The translations under genes were made by a program, and so were the position numbers. Positions 1 to 13,900 of a stretch of DNA of 64,000 nt are shown here, piece by piece (the stretch's first letter is position 1; each line of letters opens with the position of its first letter). The notes under the pieces are model-generated. The model saw nothing but the letters and a program-made list of their open reading frames with translations. It had not been told where the DNA came from and did no database searches. The DNA is from Macrostomum hystrix (Eukaryota; Platyhelminthes; Macrostomidae): contig CATNEN010000007.1 of NCBI GenBank assembly GCA_950097015.1, positions 9,673,001 through 9,737,000 of the forward strand, given 5' to 3'.

Positions 1-1901
1 TCCTGCAACTCTTTGAGTCCGCTTGGTCAAGCTGTTGTCTACCTGTTCTCATTTAGCAAGTGTAAGTAGGCAGCCTATAGGCCTTGTTCTTTCCTAATTC
101 AAGCTTTTCTGACACTGACATTGTACCATGAGACAGCAAAGCCAAAGCCTATAGGCCTTGTTCTTTCCTAATTCAACAAGCTTTTCTGACACTGACACAG
201 TGTACCATGAGACAGCAAAGCCAAAGCCTATAGGCCTTGTTCTTTCCTAATTCAACAAGCTTTTCTGACACTGACAGTGTACCATGAGACAGCAAAGCCA
301 AAGCCTATAGGCCTTGTTCTTTCCTAATTCAACAAGCTTTTCTGACACTGACACAGTGTACCATGAGACAGCAAAGCCAAAGCCTATAGGCCTTGTTCTT
401 TCCTAATTCAACAAGCTTTTCTGACACTGACACAGTGTACCATGAGACAGCAAAGCCAAAGCCTATAGGCCTTGTTCTTTCCTAATTCAACAAGCTTTTC
501 TGACACTGACACAGTGTACCATGAGACAGCAAAGCCAAAGCCTATAGGCCTTGTTCTTTCCTAATTCAACAAGCTTTTCTGACACTGACACAGTGTACCA
601 TGAGACAGCAAAGCCAAAGCAAATGACGTCTCTTTCACTGCAGCCTGCATGAAGCCGCTGCTGAAAGGCATACCTGGAGAGGTGAGCGTCAACCTGCAGG
701 CGTCCAGCAGCCACTACAGGCGACATGTGAATTATTCTGCGGCCGGCTCTGTCGGCAGCTATGCGGGTGAGCCAATCTCCTGGGCTGACTCAGGCTGGCT
801 CCATGAGAAATTAGCACCTGAATTATCGCATTTCAGATCACAACAAGTGCGTAGTGGTCCCTGGCGACTATCAGTACTACGACTACGAAATCGGAATGGC
901 AGAAAATGGTCGACTTTGCGAAGCACAGAGCGTTTGTGGCGGCTACATTCCAGCAGGGTACCAGCCGAACAGCCAGTGCGCCTCCAGTAGGTCACAGTTT
1001 GCTGACTGCTGGCGATGGGAAACAAATGAATTTGAAACCTCGCTGCTGAGTGATTTTCAAAGCGAAGCAAACAGACTTTATATTACGCTTGATTGCATTT
1101 TACTGCATGGCTGAATTATGTTTGTGCGCAAACCTCATTAGTGTATTAGCGGGTTATAAGTAGCCATCAATCATTAAACGTTTCAGTAAGGGTTGCGGCT
1201 CAATTCGCCTGCTGTACTAGAGAATCGAGCTGGACCACCGTAAAGCGTTGCTTCGACATCAACAGTGCGAACTTCAGATGCGGTGAGTTAACCAAGTCCA
1301 ATTTTGAGTGCGTTCTCTGAAAAAGAAAATAGTGAACGAATCTTAAAACCTTTTAGTGCCGAACTATCTACCATTCAATGACCAGCAGGCGAAGGCATTG
1401 TACTCGGCAAGTTTTCAGAAAGCTTTCTTCTTTAATGACAAGCGGCTGCCAACCACAAGTTACAGTGAAAGCGAAAGTATTGTCACTCTGAGCACGAACT
1501 CAATTTCTTCCGGGATACCAAAGCATTTTTGGAGCCTGCTGGTTGATCTGAAATCCGTCCACTGCCTAGGATTAGCAGTCCTGAATTTTAGTAAGTTTAT
1601 ATATGTGGATTTCGCATAATCATTCCCGATTGAGAGCTGATTTGCAACCACGCATGACATGTGATAGGTGGCAAGCTTAATAACTTCACGGTTCGAGTGG
1701 GCGACATCTGGAACCTGAGCCTCGCTGATCTGGCGTTTCAACCGTGGCCCGTCTGTTACCGCTTTAATCTTCCGGAGGACGCGGCCTCGCCGCTGACTGT
1801 GAAATGCAGCAGCTCCATGTGCGGACGCTACGTGGCATTCCTGCAGGGTGTTGGCGTTGGACGGCTGTCAATCACCGGCCTGCAGATTGTTGCCGAGGAA
1901 G
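1..1901 (+). other. Polycystin gene exons 1-6: N-terminal galactose-binding region
   Basis: Exons are <1-61, 644-766, 837-986, 1223-1282, 1357-1590 and 1668-1901, all joined in phase 1. The piece at 1-61 is open in the frame that continues at 644, so the gene starts left of the window. Exons 5-6 form a fucolectin-like/F5-8C beta-sandwich: a hydrophobic strand LLVDLKSVHCLGLAVLNF, then NFTVRVGD, and a closing strand with C-x8-C, GRYVAF and LSITGLQIV, the usual end of fucolectin (FTP) domains. The 644-986 part is Cys-containing and probably belongs to the preceding domain. Confidence 0.7.
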
Positions 1902-4900
1902 GTGAGTGGGGTTTGGCATGGTCTCTGGAAAATCCTCAGCATGCTGCACTTGGTCTGCACACCGAACATTTGTATTGGATTGGTTGGAGTCTAAACTGAC
2001 GACCCTCGTCTACTTGTCCGCTTTGGTTTCGTGCCAAATCAACAGACTGATCGGTATTTAAGATTGCCTTCGTGATCAACACACACGAGATCGAGATTCG
2101 AGTAGATTAGCATTACTGCAAACTCGACCCCACAATCAGAAAATCAGACAGTGTATTAAAACACGCAATTGTGACCGCTCACACAATTAACTTGATGATT
2201 GAATACAATTGACAGTTCTGAGTCAACATTTGCGCGCCAGCTGGACTCTGTGCTTGGGCTTTTACCCTGTACTCGTATGAGAGGCCCATTTGCCCTCCTG
2301 CCCACCAGGAGACGGAAACTGCTACGTTGACAATGAAACCATTGGTTTCGTCTCAGCTTCTTCAATGAATGAGGAGCTACGCATTGTTTAGCTGCCCACT
2401 GCGACCATTTCAGTGAACCTGGAGGACCGGACTGCGCATCCGATCATTATTCGCCGAGTGCCTCGCGACATCATGCAGCCGGCGAGCCAGACGAAGAACC
2501 TGACGATTCATGTCAGGCTAAGACTGAGTGGTGTGAAACTCTGGTTTACCAGCTTCTATAGTCACCAGGACATCCTCCGAGGGGTAGGTTTTGGGCCCCG
2601 AGTTTCGATGACGCTGAAAGATGTTTCATGTTGATCGCAGGTATTTCTAAACACTTCTCCAACATCAAAAAACGCCTTTCAAACTTCAGATTCGTTGGGA
2701 AATAGCCATTAAGGGCAATGGATCTCACGCTTTCATTGATGACTGTGCTGTGAGAACAGGCGACTCTGGAAATCTTATAAATCTGGCTGCCTTGATTCTC
2801 GCCTCTGGTACTTGTGTGGCGGCAGACACAGATGATTTCCAGCCACTGGGCCTGTCATGGACTCAAATGGAGGTCAATGTAACTGTACGCGGCATGCTCC
2901 TGGCGACTTTGCGAGTCGGAAATGCAATACACGCGATAGATGTGCAAAACATCGGGTACACCGTAACGGGGGCAGATACAGACAGCGAGAGGCCTCACAT
3001 TTTGTTCAACATGCCGAGTAAGTTGCGGCTTTATGACCGGCTTAAAGGACAAAAACGCGGGTCCTGGTTTGACTTGAAGGAAATTCGTTTAAACTCATTG
3101 CCTGTAGCACAAACCAGATTCATGAAAGTGCTTGAATCGAATTCAAACCTGCGAAATATTCTAAAATGTACAAAACTCTAATTGTAAGACTGCAATAAAC
3201 TCTCTCACAGATGACAGGCAGCTGGGATTCTGGGCTCCAGCTCTGAGCTATTCCACGTGTAACTTCATCGAATACCAACAGGTGAGAAACGTTTTGGGCT
3301 GTTTTAAAGTACAAGAAGCAGACGAACTACTAAAAACTGGCATTTCCTTGTAGGCCACATTTTCCAGCTACGTCACGGTATTCGTGGTCGCATTGCAAGG
3401 CGGATCCGACCGAGTTATCATCAACTCCGCGACGGCTCTCTCAATGCAGCAATATCTGTTCTCACACTCTGTGGACAAGGTGGCATTTTCCAACTATCCA
3501 CTAGTACGGGAAAACTTTATAATCATTTTTATTTAGAAAAGTAGAAAGTTTAATACAAAATGAAGGATAATTTTTCAACCCTGTCACAGGTATTCGATGG
3601 ACCGATGCGTGCCACAGCTGCGAGTTTTGTAGGCCTGGATCCGGAGGTGACCGGACTGGCGTTCCGCTTGTACGCTGCCCACTATGGCAATCCTGATAGA
3701 TGGGAGTCCCGCTGGATGCTTTACGGCTGCAAGTCTGGTGAGAAAACGAAGTCTGGTGAATGATTGCAGTTCTTGATGCTAGATTTGTACTTGCTTCGGC
3801 AGTACATACGAGTACACTAAGATTGCAACGATACAGAGATTTGCATTTGCCTGCGCAAGACACGCGAATTCGTGAAGCGTTTCATATTTTTTCAATGCAG
3901 GTGAGTGGCAGAGCGGTCTAATGCGCTTGCCTCTCGTACCAAGGTCCCTGAGCTCGATTCCGCAGCGAGGCCACAATCATTTGGGGCGCAGCCCCGGAGA
4001 GAAGGCTTGGGAGGCTTGTCGTGCAATTTACGCTCTTGAGAGCCAACTTCCAAGGCACAGTGAATTGTAAACTGCATGACGATGAGAAAGTCAGGGCTGA
4101 TGTACACACCTGTGTGAGCGTGTCTGTGTACAGTATCTGTGTGCGTTGCGTGCTCAGGAGTCAGCGACATGGGCAGAATCGCCTCCTGGCTGGCTGCGGG
4201 TCTAGTGTCACCAAATGATGTGCCATTGGCCGCAATAAATTTGTACACAATTTTTTTCTGGTAAGAGCCTTGGCACCTCATTCCCCTGTTGCAGATCGAA
4301 CGTTGCACAGACCACCTCCCGTTCCGATACACACTCGCCAGCTTGTGGTTGGCAGCTCGATATTAAACGCTCAGCGTCTTACTGATGGCATGAGAGCCAG
4401 TTTTTACGACACATTCGAGCTCTGCACCAGCACATCGGTAACGCCCTGGGTGGCCATCGACTTCGTATCTCTCAGACACGTCGAAATTGTTCTGGTCTGG
4501 GGCACGTTCATCCCTAGTGAGTGCCAGCGCAAGAGATCATGTGGACATGCAATCGAATCAAGGCTTCTCATTATAACCATCCCCTTTGCAGCAAACGTGG
4601 GTCAGGAATCGAATGTATACACGGCGATTTTTGCATCCAATCAGTCACGATACGATTCCACTACGTCAACTCAGCTAGCTCAAAACTGGTACTCAGTTTT
4701 GCCGAATCCCTGGCGAGCGACTGTTGATCTCGTACGGTTCACCGTATTCCAATTTTATACAGAGCATATGAATGCATTGTGATTCACTGCCTGATTGAAT
4801 TTCAGGTAGCCCGGCTGGTTGGCATTGCCAGCATCAAAGGGGACGCAATTTCGAAGACAATAAAGTTTGCTGAGCTTGAAGTCTACGGAAATCCTCTCGG

Positions 4901-7900
4901 TAAGTTTGGCTTTTGCTGTAAATCACTTGTCTGCATTCAGTAAGGTGACAGAACACACAAGCTGGCGTATGCGTACAGCGAGAATACAGTACGGGGCACA
5001 CCTCTTTCTAATCCCTGGCCTAAGTCCCAGGACTCCCAGCTAGTCGGCGTCAGGACACACGGACTGTCCGCCCAGTTATGGCACGAAAAAACCAAGACAA
5101 GGCCGCGACTTAATTTAGGCGTCTCGGGTTCGGCTGGCGTGCCTCGCTGGCAATATACTTGTAGTGTAGTGTAGCTGACAGGTGGCAAGGGTCTTCGACT
5201 CTTCGCATTAAGATAATATCTTTAACTGGGTGATCCACATTGTCGGAGAGAGAGAAAGCGAGGACGATGAACCGCGCATTTTATAATTCCATGGCTCTCC
5301 CCGGGCTGGGGGGGTGCCCAAAGCCACACGCACGGCCCCCGCCCCGCGCCCCACCACCCAAACTCAGAGCCGGCGCCAATCACAGCCGGCGCAGCAGGGG
5401 AGAGAGCCCGGGGTGAGAGCCAGACAGGGCGGTCCAAATGAGCCGACAGCCAACCAGCGCGCGATAAACACGCGATTAGGCAAATAACTAATGACACTTA
5501 AGAGGCAGGTAAACAGGCCGACGCAAACAATAACACGATGATGAGACACGATGAGACACGGGGGTTTGCATTCAACAGGCAATACTATAAGCACAGTTCG
5601 AGCGTCAATAAGTGAATGCTTGCATGTCCTGATGAACACATACCTTAGTGTGAGTCTATGCTTGATTAGAGAAGGCAAATCCCTCAGATCTCAGTATTTA
5701 AAGGTCGTCATTGCTTCCACATTCCTCTTTCCGCATTCACCCAAATGGCAGAAATCACGGACACCGAGTTCCCTCGCGCATTCGAATCGCATGTTGAGCT
5801 CGGCACTCGATTTCCCCCGACGGGAGTTCAGCCCACGGGAATCGATAGCAGCGGCGACTACTCAGGCAACATGTACTCGCTGCCGCTGCACTTTCCCGGT
5901 GATGAGAGCTTTCACCACGCTATGCTGCTCACGCCGAGCAGCTCTCTGCTGCTATTCCTGCCACAGGTGTTTATTCTGTCGGGCCTGCTGATGCGCGGCG
6001 GCTACCAGCACTACGGCAGCGGCCTCTACGGGGTAGTCAGGACGTTCAACATTCTCTATACAGCCAGCAGTGACAGCAGTCAGCTGCAGTACATCACGAA
6101 CCCAATCAGCGGAGCAGTGGTGTGTGGCTGATGCGTATTTGCTGTTCAAAAGTAAATCTTCAGACGAAGGAGCTCATTGAACTGTCTCGAGAGACAGAAG
6201 TAAAAAATCGTTAAGACAGCCAGGCCAGATCTCCCGCTCAGTTAAGTTGCTTTACTGAAATACTCAGAAGGATACAACCTTCTCTTTTTAAGGCTTTACT
6301 TAACGGGCCAAGCAACGAGATCGAGATCAGTAGGATCAGCTTCAACGGATCATTCTCAGTGCAGCTACTCAAGCTGGAGATCAAATCTCATTGTCAGAGG
6401 CCTCAAGTCAAGCTGGACCTACTGGGCTACCCTCGCGATCCAGGTAAGTTCACGTAGTTCAAATATTTCTACTCATTGAATGCGAGCGGCATTTTTAAGA
6501 GGCATTGGAAATTTCAGCTGCAATTGAAATTCCTGACGCAAGCATTACTGAAACTGCTCCTGGAGTTCTCAAAGTAGACTTCCAAGGCCACTACCATCTG
6601 AATGGAATTCTCATAAATAGAAGCAGCGTTGAGTACGCTAGTTTTCTGATCTCCTTCACTGAAATAGAAGGAGAGCCGCCCCGGAGAGTTGAGGTTCATG
6701 ACAGTGATTGGCTGGTAAGCATCGATGTTTTTGTAGAGCCATGCTGAGCTTCCGTTTCACTCATAAATTCAAAGTCTCTGTCGCATCACAGTTCGAGAGC
6801 AGCCGGTCACAGCATCGCCTGGAGCTGCCGATCCTGATGTCTCCGATCTCTCTCACCGTACAGCTCGTCAATGGGTCCCTGAGCTCAAAAGACTTCACTT
6901 TCATGGGAAAGCGGCTCACACCCTGCCCGCCAGGCTTCGTGCCGCATGGAGACTTGTGCTATCACCTGTCACCTGTAAAGGCTCTCTGGGACTCGGCCAG
7001 GGCAATGTGCCAGTCGTACTACTGGGCAGGAAAGAGAGGTGATCTTCTCATGGTGAAAGATCCCACAATGCTGAGCCTACTCTCCAGATGGTGAGTACTA
7101 TCGGGTATTGGGCAAGCATTGGATTTGAAAAATAGAAGCAATTTTGCAATGCTTTCTCAGGAATGATTTCGAGCTGCACATTGGAATGACAAGAAGCGGG
7201 TCAGGCTGGCTCTGGCTGGACGGGACATCCGTCGCTGAGACTCTGTGGAAGTTCCATCAGCCTTCCGAGATCCATGGCTTGTGGAGCATGAGGCAAGCGG
7301 CTCTAGTAGCTGCTGCGACAGGCGAGAAGCAGATGTTCGCCTGTCAGCTGCCCCAGGTTCCAGGTAAGACGAGAGAGTTCCCAGTTCACTATCGAAACAC
7401 GCCTAATGATAACGGCAATGATGCTCGCGATAAATGCTGCTTTTATAGACGCGGACCAGAGGCTGCTGGTGGGTCACGCAGCCTTTGCTGACTACAGGAG
7501 CAGCATTGGGGGCCAGACTGAGCTGGCTTGTGTGGCCCAGCCTGACCCCGGCGCAAGTCGAACTCTGCAGCTGCTCTACACTCGGCTGCACCTAATGGAC
7601 GAAAGGCTGGGCAAGTTCTCCGCAGGGCATCTGCAGACGTCGGAGAGCAGCATATTTGCTTCCAGCGTCACGGCAGGCCTGCTCGACGGGCTACCGGATG
7701 CCGACTACCACGTGGTGGACATCGAAGCCGCAGACAAAGGTGAAAAAGTTTCAACGTCAGTGCTCACTTTAAAACACGGTTATAATAAAGCTGTAAATAT
7801 GTTTTAAAGTGCAAAAAGTATAAAAGGAGTTGAGGCCTAGTGTTTAGAGTTTTTGACTCATGACTTGAAGGTCGGGGGTTCGATTCCCGACTCCACTGGG

Positions 7901-10900
7901 AAAATTTTTATCTTTTAGCAAGGCACTTAACTCTGCATTGCTTCAGTTCACCCAGCTATTAACTGGGTACCAGCTTCAGCTGGGGTAATTGAGGGTGTCT
8001 GGCGCCCCCCTCCCCAGTCCATGGACTGAACAGCCGTACACAGCCTTCAGATGCGCCACGCAATAACCGCGGCTGTGCTGTCGGCTGCATATCTGGCCCA
8101 ATCGGGGCAGGTGTAATCAATTGTTTTTTTAATTAAAAATTGCACAGCGACTCTTCTATTTCAGAATCTCTTAACGGTCTTCTGTCGAACCAGAGCCTCG
8201 CGCAAGTGACGGGCCACCCATTCTCGGCCTCTTACTTTGACGCATCGGGGGGCATTATCGGTCGCAAAATCCGTATGAGACGTAAGTATTTTGCACCTAT
8301 TTTACAAAGTTAATTGTGCTTGGAAGCCTAAGAACCTATGTAGCCTACGTATACACATGAGTGCATTTTAAGTCTACTTTAAAACTTTAAAACACCCCAG
8401 AAAACTGTTTGCTCGTCCTCGGAGATCCAGATAACTTCGTGTATCCGTTGAATGTGACCGCAAGGGGAAAAGCATGTCTGCAGACTCCGTGGAATGCGAC
8501 ACTGACATCGAAGAGGGACCTCAGAAACTACTGCATCACCAGTAAGCATGATTCTATAAGAACATTTTTTACAGAGAGGATTTCCGCGTTTACTCACCTG
8601 ACTGAAAACTTCCAGAAAATATCTCGAACAACCCCAGTTGCTTTGTGGACAACTCAACCACAGAAGAATGCATTCGACACAGCTGTTGTAAGAATGGGAC
8701 CTCATGTTCAAGCCGTCACTCACGCGGATCACAAGCCCTTTCTATTGCATGCTATTCTATTTCAGTGCACGACTATTCGCCATGGAGCTATCAGCTGTTT
8801 TCGCACAACCTGGCCTACTTCAAGACCGTGTACTTCAACGGTCTGAAGCTGAGCCCCAGTCGCAATGAGCTCGGCTTCCTCCTAGTCTCTACAAGTTACC
8901 TGGGCTCTGCAGCTACTGAGATGCACAGCCTGCTGGTGGACCTCAAAAGTCCTCACGTGCTGAATGGGATCGACATGGTTGGATGTAAGTGACTGCTGCT
9001 GTAAGTGATCCTCCAGTATTTGTCCACCGAACTGACCGCGCGGCTTCTTCCTTCCAGCCAGCGGCCAGTTCGGAATTCGATTGCTCACCGGGGCAGCCTG
9101 GAACCGGTCTCTCGGTGAGTCAGCGTTCAAGGAGTGGCTGCAGTGCGGAGCCATCGAGGTGCCGCGGTCTGGACCAAACTACTCCATTCCGTGCATAGAC
9201 AGCCCTCCCGCTCGGTTTGTGGCGATTGTGAGGAGAGCCGAGCTGGGGTTTCTCGATGTCTCCAGCTTCATTGTGTACGGCAAGGAGTGTGAGTTCGACA
9301 GGGTTAACACTTAGGCCTTTATGGCGCATGTGAATGCAATATTCAGTGAGAATTGATTCGCGAATTTGAATTCCAGATTATTCCCTTGACGAGCATGTTC
9401 AAGTGAGATTGGAATGGATGCCGGATGCAGTGCTCTCAGCGGCGCTGCCTCGTCAGCTCGTCAGCTTCCACGCGAGACTTCAGCGGCAGGGACTCAAGAT
9501 TTGGCTGACGGACCAGTTTGGCTACGATGCTGCTGTGACGAATGTGAGACAAGGGCCTCATGCTATGTACCATATTTGCTGCTTTGTAGGATTTCAAATC
9601 AATTTCCAGTGATTTTTTGTTTCAGAGACGCTACATAATCACGCTGCATGGCAACGGCAGTCATCTGAGATTCTCGGGCTGCAGCGTGGAGCACAAAGAT
9701 TACGGACATACGGACTTTCTGCTCGCTTACATCCCATCCAACGGGACAGCCGCTATTACCTTCGAGTCCGACGACTTTGCAAGCATCAGCGTCTCCTGGC
9801 AGCAGGCTGCAGGACTCACTGTGCTGACTGTGTCAGCCGAGGGTCAGGAACTGGCCAAGTGCCGGGACGCAGTGTTCGGCATCGCAGTGAGGAAAATCGG
9901 CTACTCCGGGGTTTTCCAGATGTTCAAACGAAGAAAGCGCAGCGTCACTGTGGAGACTGATCCGTTCACAGCAGCGAGCTTGGGGCCACACGTGTACTTT
10001 GATGCTCCAGACGAGAGCAGTATGGCTGCCTTCTCACCAGGCATTCTAGCAAGTACCCTTAACAATCCACTGTCCAGTGGTGTCTACGTACAGGTGTGTT
10101 TTAGACAGCTTGATTATCCGAACAAGCTTGAATTTTTTCCGTACAAACTAACTGACGAACACAAGCGCCAAAAACTGCAGGCAATATTTTCCGGGCAGTA
10201 CCGAATATTCGCAGTGGCCCTGGGTGGCGGGGCCGACGTCGCTCAAGTTGCTGGCTCCTCTACTTGCGTGATAAGTTTCAAAGTTGCTGTGAGTGCTGAT
10301 GGCTGGTCCTGGATGATGCACCGAAGCGGCAGGGTGAGTTTGTGACTTGATCCATTGCTTTATGCGAAAAAACTTACGGCTAAAGAAATACTTCTCACAG
10401 GAGTTCAGTGGCGTCTTCATGTCGAAGCACGTGACTCGCCATCGCTTGCTGCCACAGCCCGTAGTCAAAGGAATTCGTCTTCTGCCAATAAACTGGGTGC
10501 TCAAGCTGGAGCTAAAATGGGAGGTCTACGGGCGTCTGGAGGCTTCTTGTGAGTTGATTCTTTGAATATAATTTCTTGTTTGCTCTTGACAATTTATGGC
10601 TCAAAAATTATTTCAGTCATTCGGAGTCCTAGTCTACTGTCGAGGAACCAACCAACGAACTCGAACTCTGGATCCAGCACTGAATTTGCGGTTGACGGTA
10701 GCTATGTAAACCACGCTCTGTCAGGCTTGTGCTTTCAGTCCACAGGCAGTGCGGACTCCTACGTGTACTGGCTGGTCGACCTGCAGAACCTGCACCGCAT
10801 CGCCTTCATTTTCATAGTTGACATGGTTGAAACCATCGGTATGCAGGTCCATAAATTTTGCTGCAGAATAAATATATAAGTACCTTTCACATCTACCTGA

Positions 10901-13900
10901 AATTTCAGATAAAGTACAAAATATTTTTGAGGACATGCAGTCAGTCAGTGTTTTCATTAGCAACAGCACCAATGTATCTCTGGGCACTACCACCATCGCC
11001 GCTTGGTCGAGCGGGTACATGAAGAATCACACGTGGATGGTCAACGTGAATTCGGTACTTTCCCTAAAAACAAAAAATAACACTATAATACTAAAACTTA
11101 GGTACATGGACTAGATGAACAGAAACTTCTCTTTGTTCTCAGGTAGCAACGGTGGCTGGCTTACAAAGGCCATCTTCCTCTGGGAATCTGTCTGTGTGCG
11201 AATTCGAGGTCTACGGTTTTCCGCTGATAGGTGAGTTGGACAATTTTGAGCTGGCTCGTCATCAGAATCTTATCCGCTGCTCCATTTCACCGGCAGATTC
11301 GGAGTACTACATGAACTCTGCCATCGGACTTGCTGACGGGCGAGTGCAGATGACCCAGCTCACAGTGAGTCCGGTGCCCACGCCCCACCCTGAAAGCGGC
11401 TTCTACCACCCTTCGCCTTGGATGTCAGGACTGAACAGGTCCCAGACCAGTGGCCTCCCACCAGCAGCTTTTCTTTCAACCGGTAAGATTTGGCGATGCA
11501 ACTGACAGAAATGCATTCAGAAATGCATGGCTGCAAAAACTTTTGCATTTTCGCAGCAGATTCGTCGAGTTTCCTGGACATCTGGCTGGATGTCCAGCAC
11601 GTGGTAACGGGAGTTGTGTGGCAGGGCAGTGGGATCCTCGATGCCAGCCTTGGTGGTTTCGACGGCTACGTTACAGCGGTGGAAATTCATTTTGGCAACG
11701 CAACCAGTGAAATGAAGAGCTACTGCAGGACTGTTAATGCTCTGCAAAACTCGGTAACTACGAGCTTTATCAGGAACAGCAAGTTGTTTACCAACGTCGG
11801 TTAATCTACGAGCGTAAACACCCGAAACTAATTTCCAGACAATCTCCACTGGGCTGCAAGACAGCAGCAGCGCTTTAAAAATGCCGATAGAAATCCCGTT
11901 TAAAGCTAAAGTTGTCCGCATCTATCCAAGAGTTTGCGTCCGAAAATGTTTACTTAGAGTTGAACTCCTTGGATACCCAGACGGTAAATTGTAGAATGCT
12001 TTGCCCTTGAAAATGTGCATTTCTAGCACTCATGGCTTACCATTGTTATTCTCCAGATTGCGGCTGGTTAGGTTCATCAGAGATGTCAGTCAATGTGACT
12101 TCGCCGTCAACTGTACAGATTAAGCTTCGCAGGCCCTACTTGCTCACCGGATGGTCGCTTCCGGATGCGCAGTCGAATGTCTCGTTCACTGCAGCGTTTC
12201 TCAGAATGCTCGATGGCGCGATGGACTCTGTGAAAGTTTTTGGAGAAAATAAGCTGGTCGGTGTTATTTACTGTGCCCTAAAAATTGAAAGTGAAATGAG
12301 TCTTGAAGTGGCACCTTCTCCCCGTTTTTAGGTTTTCTACACCAGTTTGGGACGCACTCAGAACCTTCCAACCATTGTTCGCACTTCCCTATTCGAACTT
12401 AAATTTACTGACGCTACGCAGCAAACAACTGGATTACGATTGCGTGGCTGTCCTATGCAGGGTAGGGCAATAAAAAAATTGAGTGCTGTTAAAGTGCCAA
12501 ATAAAACAAACCAACAAGCTTCACCATCCCGCAGAGTGTCCGGTAAACACCTTCCGCCATGGAAACCTCTGCTACTGGGCTCCGTTTACCGCGGGCTCGC
12601 AGCCGCACACTGTTGCTAACAGGCGCGTGGCGCAGCGTTTGTGCCAGTCAGCAGTCTGGAACGGGCCCGGCCGACTAGCCCGGATGAGGACTGAGATGGA
12701 GCTGCAGATTATCAGGAGCCTCTTAAAACCTATTTGGAACAGGTAGGTCAGTGTGAGTCTGGAACGAAAGAAATAAAAAAGAAAAGTTCGCGCACAGAAT
12801 TTCCTTGCAGTACCAATCCAGCCTACAAATTCGTTCACATCGATGGCGAGTTCAACAGCAGCAGCGGCAGATTCGAGACATCTGATGGACAGCCGCTTGA
12901 GCTGTTCCTGAACAGCTGGCACGCCTATCCGCCCGGGAACGGCTGTGTCGTGGCTGAAGTCGGCGAGCGAATGCTGTGGCGCAGCGTGGCCTGCGACAGC
13001 GAAGCAACCACCTTTCCTTTCGTGTGCGAAATTCCCACTGTTCCGGACTATAGTGAGTTGTTCATGATGTGTTCTCACAATCATTACGCAAAAGATATAA
13101 TTTTATAAATGTGGTATCAAATCGAATGCCTCACACACCTCGCTATCGTAGATGGGAGCTGCAGCAAGAGATTGTACCTGCCTGTGGTCAGCCAGGAAGC
13201 TGTGATGCCGATTGATCTGTACGCCTGGACGAATTCAACTTTCATTCCTCTCAAAGACTGTCAGAACAACGCCACAGGAAACTGCTCTGCTGTGTCGCTG
13301 ACAGATCCAATGATGACAGCTGCCATCAAGGTAGAAAGCTGGAATTCATCAACCAGGGCTTTCCAATGGATGTGTCACGGTATTGTCTGATGAATTAATT
13401 GATTTCAATAGTTTTTTACCTTTGGATATACATTTGAAATACTAGGAAATTGGAAATACTGTATAAAGTGTCCGAATCATTTTAGATTCAGCTTGCGACA
13501 GCCCTCTCATTGGCTCTAAAAATAAGTTCAGCATTTCCTCGAAATCTTGTCTGGAAGGGTATACAGCGGAAATGGCTGCGTTTAATTACATTTCAACAGG
13601 TCAGTCTTCAAGTGCTGCGGATTAAACATCAAATTGTGTTTTTCACACTTCTTACTCAATCAATTTCCTCCCAAACCAGATTCCAGAGTGGCCACTTTTA
13701 GCTTCTTTCGTGCCTCGTCGAATGGCTCGGACGAGTGGCTTCAAGTCAGCTTTGAAGCCAGCGTCCAAGTCAACGCAGTTGCAGTTTCAGGTGTATTTTG
13801 TCTTTCCGGACTTCCAAGGGAAGCCGTTTTAAAGTACATACTACTGTACTCATTTCGCGCCGGACCGTGGTTTGTTTACCCATCAGTAAGCTTGTAATAT

